Positions 17,771 to 25,143 of a DNA stretch of 64,000 nucleotides are shown here, one piece after another. Source of the DNA: Sulfurospirillum sp964466465 (GTDB lineage: Bacteria > Campylobacterota > Campylobacteria > Campylobacterales > Sulfurospirillaceae); the NCBI GenBank assembly GCA_964466465.1, contig CAYXNJ010000003.1, positions 32,202-96,201 of the forward strand, given 5' to 3'. The notes beneath the pieces are model-generated. The model searched no databases, was not told the DNA's origin, and saw nothing but the letters and a program-made list of their open reading frames with translations. The position numbers and the translations under genes are program-made. Position 1 is the stretch's first letter. The number at the start of each line of letters is the position of its first letter.

Positions 17771-17891
17771 AACACTCTTCTTAAATATAATTGTTTTATC
17801 ATAATATATTTTCACTAAAAAGGACGTCAAAAATTTTCTTTATATCTCTTTTTGGGTATCATTTAAGTATTCAAAGATAAGGCAATATGGA

Positions 17892-18434
17892 ATGATTTGG
17901 CAAATAAGTAAAGAGTTCGATTTTTGTTATGGACACCGTGTATGGTCGCAGCAGCTTGATAGCGAGTTCTCACTCACGGGTTGTTTGGCATGCAGACATC
18001 TCCACGGTCATCAAGGCAAAGTCATCGTATATCTACAAAGTTCCCAGCTTAAAGATGGCATGGTCACAGACTTTCACCACCTTAACTGGTTCAAGCTCTT
18101 TTTAGACAACACCTTAGATCATAAATTTATCATCGATATTCACGATCCGCTGTTTGAAACACTCTTGCCACACTTTGCTGACAAACAAAACCTCATTGAC
18201 AATGAAGCAGGTTATAAAATTCCCGACCTCAATCACGTCAAAGACCAACCAAGCCACATTGTTGAGATGTATGATGGCTACATCATCGTTGATTTTGTAC
18301 CAACCAGTGAAAATATCTCAACATGGTTGTTGGGCATCATTGCGAAAAAAATGAGTCGCTTGGGAGTAGAAGTGTCACACGTAGAATTTTTAGAGACACC
18401 TAAAAGCAGAAGTATCGTTTACAATCAGAAGTAG
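17892..18434 (+). CDS. queD: 6-carboxy-tetrahydropterin synthase QueD
   Basis: PTPS-fold enzyme of 180 aa, longer than the usual 120-140 aa. Zinc-binding histidines are in FCYGHRVW and HLHGHQGKV, and the catalytic Cys in GCLACRHLHGH. It converts dihydroneopterin triphosphate to 6-carboxytetrahydropterin for queuosine. It is divergent from queE. AAGG lies 9 nt before the ATG. The extra length is in the middle and C-terminal part (about 90-120). Confidence 0.9.
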   Translation: MIWQISKEFDFCYGHRVWSQQLDSEFSLTGCLACRHLHGHQGKVIVYLQSSQLKDGMVTDFHHLNWFKLFLDNTLDHKFIIDIHDPLFETLLPHFADKQNLIDNEAGYKIPDLNHVKDQPSHIVEMYDGYIIVDFVPTSENISTWLLGIIAKKMSRLGVEVSHVEFLETPKSRSIVYNQK

Positions 18435-18449
18435 GAAATCCCTACTTCT
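18427..18449. terminator. Bidirectional terminator between queD and dut
   Basis: AGAAGTAGG / CCTACTTCT, 9-bp stem with a 5-nt loop, lying over the queD stop codon between convergent genes. Confidence 0.7.
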
Positions 18450-18453
18450 TCAT

Positions 18454-19152
18454 TTATGCCTTTGGATAGGCTTTTTCGAGTTTTTTATACAGTGCATCGA
18501 CTGTTGGAGCAGACTCGCCTTGAAGGAGAGAGAGCATCACTTCGTTATCTTCTTTGCCGTTCCATACTTTGATGTAATGTCCTTCTTTATAACCATGATC
18601 TTGACGGAATTGGTTGAGAACATTTTTTGCCACATAGAATTTGTACAATACTTTTAGGTTGATGCCACACTTACGTGAAAGCGTAAAGTATTCGCGTAAA
18701 AGCCCATCAAAAAGGTCTATTTCAAACCCTGTTGTATCGTGGATAATATTTTCAATATCGTTTACTAACTCCATTGGATCAGCTGAACTTGGAGAGAGTG
18801 GTTCTTTCGTGAACGCCTCAAACCCTTGAACATCCAACACATCTAAAACCAACTGGTCAATGTCGCCTTTTCCATTAGTTTTATAATCTTCCAATAATAG
18901 ACTCATAATAAAATGCCAGATATCAACAATCTCAACGGTGACATTGTCCCAATCGGTCTCTTTGTTAATGTTCTTCCAATGTTTCCAACTAAAACTATCA
19001 ATGAGTTCTGCGCACTCCATATAGATACATCGCTTCCAGTTAATCATGCGGTTATGTTTGGTGTATCCATTTTCCCAGCCGATGCCATTGGTTTCATCGT
19101 TTAATTTTTGCTGGAGTAAAAACATCTGCGTTAAATAATCTTTGCTTGTCAT
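18454..19152 (-). CDS. dut: Dimeric all-alpha dUTPase
   Basis: dUTP diphosphatase of the MazG-like dimeric family found in Campylobacter and trypanosomes, 232 aa. Landmarks are LQQKLNDETNG, the metal-binding IYMECAELIDSFSWKHWK, EIVDIWHFIMS and a C-terminal KFYVAKNVLNQFRQDHGYKEG. It keeps uracil out of DNA and supplies dUMP. It converges with queD. Confidence 0.9.
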   Translation of the reverse strand: MTSKDYLTQMFLLQQKLNDETNGIGWENGYTKHNRMINWKRCIYMECAELIDSFSWKHWKNINKETDWDNVTVEIVDIWHFIMSLLLEDYKTNGKGDIDQLVLDVLDVQGFEAFTKEPLSPSSADPMELVNDIENIIHDTTGFEIDLFDGLLREYFTLSRKCGINLKVLYKFYVAKNVLNQFRQDHGYKEGHYIKVWNGKEDNEVMLSLLQGESAPTVDALYKKLEKAYPKA

Positions 19153-19174
19153 ACTTTTTCCTTCTCTTAAAACG

Positions 19175-19948
19175 CTAGATTATACTTTGTTGTGACATAA
19201 ATGTCAAAATGGACTCGCTGCCTTTGCGATAACCTAGCTCAAAACATGCTTCTATCTGCCCAAAAGTAAACAATCCAAAATCATCTAACGAAGAATCGCT
19301 AATGCACAGATCACTCTGTTCGATCTGCCGTTTGGATGAAGCCAAGATGGAGAGATAAATCGCCCGTTCTAAACTAGAGAAGATATGCCTTTTGGGTTGA
19401 GTACGAGGAGGAAAAAGATTGATACTTACCACAGGATAAGAAAGCCCTAAAAGCGGCTCTACGGGTAAATTGTCCATAAATCCCCCATCAATCAGTGTGT
19501 AATTTTCATACGCGATGGGGCGAAAAATAGGAATGAGCGCTGAGCTTGCAATGGCAAGTTTTATCGTCTCGCCTTCAGAAAAACGTACGATTTCGCCACT
19601 GGGCAAATCCACACACGTGACAAACGTAGGAATTTTCATCTGCTCTAAGCGAGCCACAGGTGCTATCTCTTTTAAAATAGCTGCTTTTTCGTTGATGCAA
19701 AGAAGCCCTTTACGAAAGTAGTTAAACTGGAACACCTTACGAAATGCTCTACTTTTAAACAAACGAAACATATCAAAGGCACTCACCCCAGAGCCTACAC
19801 TCACCGCGATAACCGCGCCAATACTTGTACCCGAAACGGCGGCTATTTCCACATTGTGTCGCTCAAGTGCGGCGATGACACCTAGATGAAAAGCCCCACG
19901 TGCTGCGCCTCCTGAGAGTGCTAAAGAGATCTTCAATGCCCCAGCCAT
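19175..19948 (-). CDS. Patatin-like phospholipase (RssA-type)
   Basis: Patatin-family lipid acyl hydrolase of 257 aa, predicted cytosolic. The oxyanion loop is SGGAARGAF (residues 10-18), the nucleophile elbow GTSIG (Ser about 42) and the dyad Asp is in DGGFMDN. It is the last gene of an operon: its start overlaps the preceding phosphoesterase by 16 nt, and that gene overlaps phoH. With the Pho box before phoH, phosphate control is predicted, with a possible role in phospholipid turnover. Substrate is not known. Confidence 0.85.
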   Translation of the reverse strand: MAGALKISLALSGGAARGAFHLGVIAALERHNVEIAAVSGTSIGAVIAVSVGSGVSAFDMFRLFKSRAFRKVFQFNYFRKGLLCINEKAAILKEIAPVARLEQMKIPTFVTCVDLPSGEIVRFSEGETIKLAIASSALIPIFRPIAYENYTLIDGGFMDNLPVEPLLGLSYPVVSINLFPPRTQPKRHIFSSLERAIYLSILASSKRQIEQSDLCISDSSLDDFGLFTFGQIEACFELGYRKGSESILTFMSQQSII

Positions 19949-20706
19949 CGTATAATCCTAAATTCACCCTCATAGGTTTCTACAATGGCAGTACATGACT
20001 CCACCCAATCGCCGCAATTAAGGTATTTAATGCCCTCAATATCGCGTATCTCCGCCTTGTGAATATGTCCACAAATCACGCCATCAAAGTGGTGTCGTTT
20101 GGCATGTTCACTTAAAATCGCCTCAAAATCGGTGATAAAAGAGACCGAGCTTTTGACATGATCTTTCACATACTTTGAAAGCGACCAGTGGCTATGGTAA
20201 CGAAGCTTTTTGCGCCACCAATTGAGCCATTGATTGATATTGAGTAAGAGGTCATACCCCAAATCACCTAAGATGGCAAGCCAGCGTTTTGTCATCGTCA
20301 CCGAGTCAAAAAAATCGCCATGCGTAATGTAGAAACGCCCTTCTTTAAGGCTTTTATACTCACATTCATCGACAACAACAATGTGATCACCCAAACCTAA
20401 AGGCAAAAAAGAGCGCAAAAATTCATCATGATTGCCTGTAATGTAAAAGACATTAGTGCCTTTTCTAGCTTTTCGTAAAATCTTTTGGATGACATCGGAG
20501 TGGGATTGCGCCCATTTAATTTTGCGTTTAATCGCCCAACCATCAATGACATCACCGACAAGATAGAGGTTTTCACAGTGTGTAAATTTTAAAAATTCTA
20601 AAAGCTCCTCCGCTTGGGAAAACCGTGTTCCCAAGTGAAGGTCGGAGATAAAGATGGAGCGAAAAGCAATTGGGTCTTCATCCCCTAAAAATTGGTATTT
20701 GGTCAT
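19933..20706 (-). CDS. Calcineurin-type phosphoesterase, PlcP-like (commonly labelled LpxH-like)
   Basis: Metallophosphoesterase of 257 aa with the metal motifs SDLHLG, VGDVIDGW, GNHDE, THGDFFD and GHIHKAEI, plus GDWVESCTA near the end. The full motif pattern resembles the family annotated as UDP-2,3-diacylglucosamine diphosphatase, which includes PlcP, the Pho-regulated phospholipase C of Sinorhizobium that strips headgroups from phospholipids. The start makes an ATGA overlap with phoH and the end overlaps a patatin gene. A lipid A (LpxH) role is the alternative; context and the Pho box favour the PlcP role. That is inference. Confidence 0.8.
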   Translation of the reverse strand: MTKYQFLGDEDPIAFRSIFISDLHLGTRFSQAEELLEFLKFTHCENLYLVGDVIDGWAIKRKIKWAQSHSDVIQKILRKARKGTNVFYITGNHDEFLRSFLPLGLGDHIVVVDECEYKSLKEGRFYITHGDFFDSVTMTKRWLAILGDLGYDLLLNINQWLNWWRKKLRYHSHWSLSKYVKDHVKSSVSFITDFEAILSEHAKRHHFDGVICGHIHKAEIRDIEGIKYLNCGDWVESCTAIVETYEGEFRIIRWLGH

Positions 20707-22100
20707 TTGTGTTTATCACTATCTCCAAAAATATCATCGGCAAAGTGAGAGAATTTACCACGCACCGATTTATCGAGCTCTATCGCAAAAAGCGAGATGT
20801 GTGTTTGCTCTTTTTTGGTCTGTTTCAAAAGTGACGTCAAACCGTTGTTAAAGCGGTTTAGGTACATGTTGTCAATTTGGCGGTTTGAGCCAATCACAAT
20901 CGCTTTACAGTTGTTATCCAGACGCGATAAAATAAGCTGAGTCGTGTTGTTTGAACTGTTTTGCCACTCATCTAGGATGACGATGGCATTAGAGAGCGTT
21001 CGACCCCTCGCCTCACCTGGCCAGAGCTTTTCGATGTTGTATTTGGTCATCAGCTCTTGCACTTTTTTCTCGATAGCTACTTGCGGTTCTTGCGTATTGT
21101 CACGTTTTTTCATTCGTTTTTTAGCGATAAACTCCAAAGTATCATACAGCGCCATATTGTAAATTCTAAACTTCTCATCGTTGCCTGAAAGATAACCTAC
21201 ATCCGCTCCTTTATCGACACTCTCAATGGAGTTACGCACATAGACGATTTTCTCGTAACTGCCTTTGGTAACGAGCCTCATCGCTGCGACAAATGCCATC
21301 AAGGTTTTACCACTACCTGCACGTGCATCGATGACGTGAATGTCATACATGTTAGAGAGCAGTGCTTTCATAAAAAACTTCTGTTTGAGGTTGATCGGTT
21401 TTACTTCCAATCCTCTAAAGTCTAACTCTTCATTGAGCATATGGATGATGCCACCAGGAGAGATGATGGCATGTTCTGAATTTCCATCTGGGCTTATAAA
21501 CTCATAGCAGTAGTTTCCACTTTTATACTCAGGGTCATACTCCATAATCAGCTTTTTATCCAGCGTATTAAACAACGCTGAGTCAACAGGAAGCTGTTTG
21601 ACAAACTCAAACTCTGGCACATCGCTTCTATCTTCTCTTAAAGACTCAACCGTAACATTGTAAAAAAGCCCAAACATACGTGCGTAAACATCTAAAGAAA
21701 GAAAAATGACCTTGTAGTCTGGATAGTACTCTTGCGCACCTGAAGCGACCTCTAAGATGCGTTTGTCGTTGGATTCATTGATGAATTGTGAGTCAATGTC
21801 TGAAGAGTAAAGTGTCTTTGAGAAAAGATGAATCGCTATATCTTCTTCATAGCGCATCTTCACCACGCGATAAAGTTCTCCGCTATCGACTTCTTCGACT
21901 TTACACGAAGCAAGCATACGTGCGAAACTTCTGGCTTGGTAGCCAAGTTCCGTGAAGTTCTTTTTAAAATCTTCCAGCTCTATAAGCACCGTCTCGGGAA
22001 TCACAATGATGTTGTTTCCGCCATCACACAACTCTTTGATAAAATTGGTATTGTGCAAGATAATGTTCGTATCGAGCACATAAACTTTATTGACTGACAT
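20703..22100 (-). CDS. phoH: PhoH-family ATPase with N-terminal PIN domain
   Basis: Protein of 465 aa: a PIN nuclease-like domain (VYVLDTNIILHN at the N-terminus) fused to a PhoH P-loop ATPase with Walker A ARAGSGKT at about 258-265 and Walker B VILDEWQN at about 373. This is the YlaK/PhoH2-like arrangement, linked to RNA cleavage or unwinding in described members. The frame extends to 22136, but the predicted transcript starts near 22115 and AGGAAG precedes the ATG at 22100, so that start is preferred. It leads an overlapping three-gene operon with the phosphoesterase and patatin. Confidence 0.88.
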   Translation of the reverse strand: MSVNKVYVLDTNIILHNTNFIKELCDGGNNIIVIPETVLIELEDFKKNFTELGYQARSFARMLASCKVEEVDSGELYRVVKMRYEEDIAIHLFSKTLYSSDIDSQFINESNDKRILEVASGAQEYYPDYKVIFLSLDVYARMFGLFYNVTVESLREDRSDVPEFEFVKQLPVDSALFNTLDKKLIMEYDPEYKSGNYCYEFISPDGNSEHAIISPGGIIHMLNEELDFRGLEVKPINLKQKFFMKALLSNMYDIHVIDARAGSGKTLMAFVAAMRLVTKGSYEKIVYVRNSIESVDKGADVGYLSGNDEKFRIYNMALYDTLEFIAKKRMKKRDNTQEPQVAIEKKVQELMTKYNIEKLWPGEARGRTLSNAIVILDEWQNSSNNTTQLILSRLDNNCKAIVIGSNRQIDNMYLNRFNNGLTSLLKQTKKEQTHISLFAIELDKSVRGKFSHFADDIFGDSDKHK

Positions 22101-22121
22101 CCCACTTCCTTTCATGCAACA

Positions 22122-22154
22122 ATTGTATGCAAACATTATATCAACTTGGTAACA
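22122..22154 (-). promoter_or_regulatory. Predicted Pho box and -10 of the phoH operon
   Basis: On the minus strand: TGTTACC at 22154-22148, a weaker second half TGATATA at 22143-22137 and TACAAT at 22127-22122. The spacing is the same as at pstS, olsF and phoU, and the first 11 bp differ from the pstS box at one base. Confidence 0.68.
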
Positions 22155-22288
22155 AAAGGGATGTGTTTTTATTAAGCATTTTCGCTCACATCTAAGCTAG
22201 TCAGAACGTTTCAGAATTCAAAAGAGACCTCTATGTTATAATCAAATCTTATTCTAAGCGTTTTTCTTAGAAAAAAGGAGGTTACTCT

Positions 22289-23686
22289 ATGGATCGCGCT
22301 ACCAAGATTTATCTACTCTCACTGCTGCTTTTTGGTGGTGGTATCTTAGTGGTTTTGCACTATGGCAATGCCCTTTACTTAGACACTGGATTTATTCCTG
22401 AAACAACATCTGCTGAAAGTTTTTGGGACAATTTGAAAAGCACATTTATCAAACAACTTTCTCACCCACTTGCACTTTTATTGGTTCAAATTATTGTTAT
22501 TATGACAGCAGCTCGTACATTTGGAATTTTAATCTCAAAGTTCTCTCAGCCACCTGTCATTGGTGAAATCTTTGCAGGTGTTCTTTTAGGACCTTCTCTT
22601 TTAGGTCTTTTCTTCCCAGAACTCTCTGCACTTTTATTTCCACAAAGTTCCTTTCAGAACTTACATTTTTTAAGCCAGATTGGTCTGCTTCTGTTTATGT
22701 TTGTGGTAGGGATGGAGCTTGATTTTGATAAACTCAAACAACAGAGTAAAGCTTCCATTGTTATTAGTCATATCAGTATCATTTTTCCTTTCTTCTTAGG
22801 CACCATTCTTGCCTATATGATTTACCCCTCATTTGCATCAACGACCGTTACCTTTACCGCTTTTTCCCTATTTATCGGTATTGCGATGAGCATCACAGCC
22901 TTTCCTGTCCTTGCACGTATTTTAAAAGATAGAAATCTTACAAAAACCTCTTATGGTGCGATGTCACTCACATGTGCCGCAGCAGATGATGCAACCGCAT
23001 GGTACATCTTAGCCATCGTCATCGCTGTTTCCACCTCGACCAACCTTTTAATGTCTGTGTTGATGCTTATTCCTATTGTCGTTTACATCACTGTTATGCT
23101 CTTTGTAGTAAAACCTTTTTTACGCTCACTTGGTTCACCAATTCATAACCAAACGCTTGACATGAAAGTCACGACGATTGTTTTGGTTGTTTTACTATTA
23201 AGTGCGCTTACTACAGAACTCTTGGGTATTCACGCCCTTTTTGGCGCATTTATGGCAGGTGTTATGATGCCTTCATCCAGTGAAAGTGAACTCAAAGAGC
23301 GCATTGCTCCACGTTTAGAGTATGTCAGTCTTTTGGTATTATTACCACTCTTTTTCGCCCTTACAGGACTTCGCACCCAGATTAACCTACTCGAATCTGA
23401 ACATTTGATGATTTGTCTTGCAATCATTGTGGTTGCCGTTGTGGGGAAGTTTATCGGTAGTGCCATCGCGAGCCGTTTTATGGGCATTTCATGGCGCGAT
23501 TCGCTGGCCATTGGTGCGCTTATGAACACACGAGGTTTGATGGAGTTAGTTGTTTTAAATATCGGCTATGAACTGGGGATTTTATCGCCTATCTTGTTTA
23601 CGATGTTCGTTATTATGGCACTGGTAACGACCTTTATGACAGGACCGCTTCTATACCTCATCGACTTAGCATTTAAAAAACACTAA
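22289..23686 (+). CDS. CPA2-family cation:proton antiporter
   Basis: Inner-membrane antiporter of 465 aa with about 13 hydrophobic helices and the Na_H_exchanger fold. Family marks are PPVIGEIFAGVLLGPSLLG in the first part, the acidic AADDATAW centre (two Asp for ion exchange), HALFGAFMAGVMMP and NTRGLMELVVLNIGYELG. No C-terminal TrkA-N domain is attached, so it is not a full KefB/KefC. It would exchange Na+ or K+ for protons. Its ribosome site AAAAGGAGG follows a 7-bp inverted repeat (22252-22272). Confidence 0.88.
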   Translation: MDRATKIYLLSLLLFGGGILVVLHYGNALYLDTGFIPETTSAESFWDNLKSTFIKQLSHPLALLLVQIIVIMTAARTFGILISKFSQPPVIGEIFAGVLLGPSLLGLFFPELSALLFPQSSFQNLHFLSQIGLLLFMFVVGMELDFDKLKQQSKASIVISHISIIFPFFLGTILAYMIYPSFASTTVTFTAFSLFIGIAMSITAFPVLARILKDRNLTKTSYGAMSLTCAAADDATAWYILAIVIAVSTSTNLLMSVLMLIPIVVYITVMLFVVKPFLRSLGSPIHNQTLDMKVTTIVLVVLLLSALTTELLGIHALFGAFMAGVMMPSSSESELKERIAPRLEYVSLLVLLPLFFALTGLRTQINLLESEHLMICLAIIVVAVVGKFIGSAIASRFMGISWRDSLAIGALMNTRGLMELVVLNIGYELGILSPILFTMFVIMALVTTFMTGPLLYLIDLAFKKH

Positions 23687-23698
23687 ATGGTATTGAAC

Positions 23699-23730
23699 AA
23701 AGGCTCTTAGTAAAATGCTAAGAGCCTTTT
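23699..23730. terminator. Bidirectional terminator between antiporter and efflux operon
   Basis: AAAGGCTCTTAG / CTAAGAGCCTTT, 12-bp stem, 7-nt loop, T-rich tail on the plus strand; the minus-strand outer-membrane gene ends at 23736. Confidence 0.85.
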
Positions 23731-23735
23731 CTTTT

Positions 23736-25142
23736 TTATTCCGCTAACCCACCGCCTAAGACACGATACAACGTCACACGATTCGAGAGTTCTTCCAAAC
23801 GTACACTGATAAGTGACTGCTCAGAGTTGTAAAATGAGCGCTCGGAGAGAAGCACGTTAAGGTAGGTATCTACCCCTTTTTGGTAGCGTGCATCATAGAG
23901 AGTATAACTCTGTTTATTTGCTTCTACCAAAGCTTTTTGTGCACTGTACTGCTCAGATATGGTTGCACGTCTTGCAAGCGCAGAACTCACCTCTTTAAAC
24001 GCTGTCTGAATGGTAACTTCATACGTTGCCACATAGGCATCACGTTTGGCTTTGGCATAGTCTAAGTTAGCCTCCCTCTCTCCTGCATCAAAGAGTGGTA
24101 AAGAGATGTTGGGTACAAATGACCAGATGGGAGAAGTTCCACCACTAAAAAGCCCACTGAGCGTACTTGAGCCCACACCACCTTTAGTTGTTAAGGTAAT
24201 AGAAGGAAAATACGCCGCTCTGGCAACACCAATGTTGGCATTTGCCGCTTTGAGGTTGTGTTCTGCTTCTAGCACATCGGGACGATTCAATAAAACCTGC
24301 GAAGAGAGACCCACAGGGACATCAGCTAGCCAATTTTGAGATACTTCATCTAGTGCTTTAGGTAACAGCGCATCATCCACACGTGCACCGACTAATAGTT
24401 CTAAAGCAGCTCTATCTTGCGCCACTTTGGTCGTATAACTTGCTACATCAGCTTTCGCTTGTTGATAAATACTCCGTGCACTGTAAAGCGAAACATTAGA
24501 ATCAATGCCCCTCTCAACTCTTTTTTGCACCAACTCTAACGAACGTTTCGCACTCTGCTCTGTTTGTAAAGAAAGCTTTAATAAACTCTGATCAGAAGCA
24601 TAGGTTAGCCATGCACTCACTGTCTCAGCAATGAGGGTAATGCGAACCGTTTTTTCAGCCTCTTCTACCCCTTTATAGGTTTCAAACTCCGCCTCACTCA
24701 AACTTCTGGCTTTTCCAAACAGATCCAGTTCATAACTGCTGAGCCCTATGGTTGCAGAAGAGCTTTGCGAGATGGAGGTTGTATTGGTTGATGAATTCAA
24801 AGTACGTGCTTTTGAGCCAGTGGCTCCTGCTTCAATGGTTGGAAATTCACTACTTCGCTGAATGCGGTACGTTGCACGCGCAGCTTCAATGTTTGCAACC
24901 GCTTTTCGTAAATCGCGACTTTGCTCTAAAGCGAGTGCAACCACTTTGGTAAGCCTTTCATCGTTGATAAATGCTCTCCATGAAAGCTCTTGCACATTTT
25001 GATTACTTTCTTTTGCATTTGAAGCAAATGTAGAAGGAATAGGTGCAGATGGGCGTTCATACTCAGGAGCAAGCGTCGCACACCCACTCACTAAAAAAGA
25101 GATGGCAACGATACTTAGAGTGCTTTTATACAATGTACGCAT
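23736..25142 (-). CDS. RND efflux outer-membrane lipoprotein (TolC/OprM/CmeC type)
   Basis: Outer-membrane channel of 468 aa. It has a lipoprotein signal (FLVSGCATLAPEYERP, lipobox Cys about 22) and two outer-membrane efflux repeats, each with the long helical hairpins typical of NodT-family factors (NRPDVLEAEHNLKAANANIGVARAAYFPSI). It is the third gene of the operon after the adaptor and pump, 1 nt behind the pump stop. The layout is that of Campylobacter CmeABC. Confidence 0.9.
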   Translation of the reverse strand: MRTLYKSTLSIVAISFLVSGCATLAPEYERPSAPIPSTFASNAKESNQNVQELSWRAFINDERLTKVVALALEQSRDLRKAVANIEAARATYRIQRSSEFPTIEAGATGSKARTLNSSTNTTSISQSSSATIGLSSYELDLFGKARSLSEAEFETYKGVEEAEKTVRITLIAETVSAWLTYASDQSLLKLSLQTEQSAKRSLELVQKRVERGIDSNVSLYSARSIYQQAKADVASYTTKVAQDRAALELLVGARVDDALLPKALDEVSQNWLADVPVGLSSQVLLNRPDVLEAEHNLKAANANIGVARAAYFPSITLTTKGGVGSSTLSGLFSGGTSPIWSFVPNISLPLFDAGEREANLDYAKAKRDAYVATYEVTIQTAFKEVSSALARRATISEQYSAQKALVEANKQSYTLYDARYQKGVDTYLNVLLSERSFYNSEQSLISVRLEELSNRVTLYRVLGGGLAE

Positions 25143-25143
25143 C

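Noticed and set aside
19933..20706. Straight annotation as lipid A enzyme LpxH
   Set aside because: Motifs allow it, but the operon with phoH and patatin behind a Pho-type promoter, and the PlcP-like motif string, make a phospholipid role more likely; kept as the alternative.
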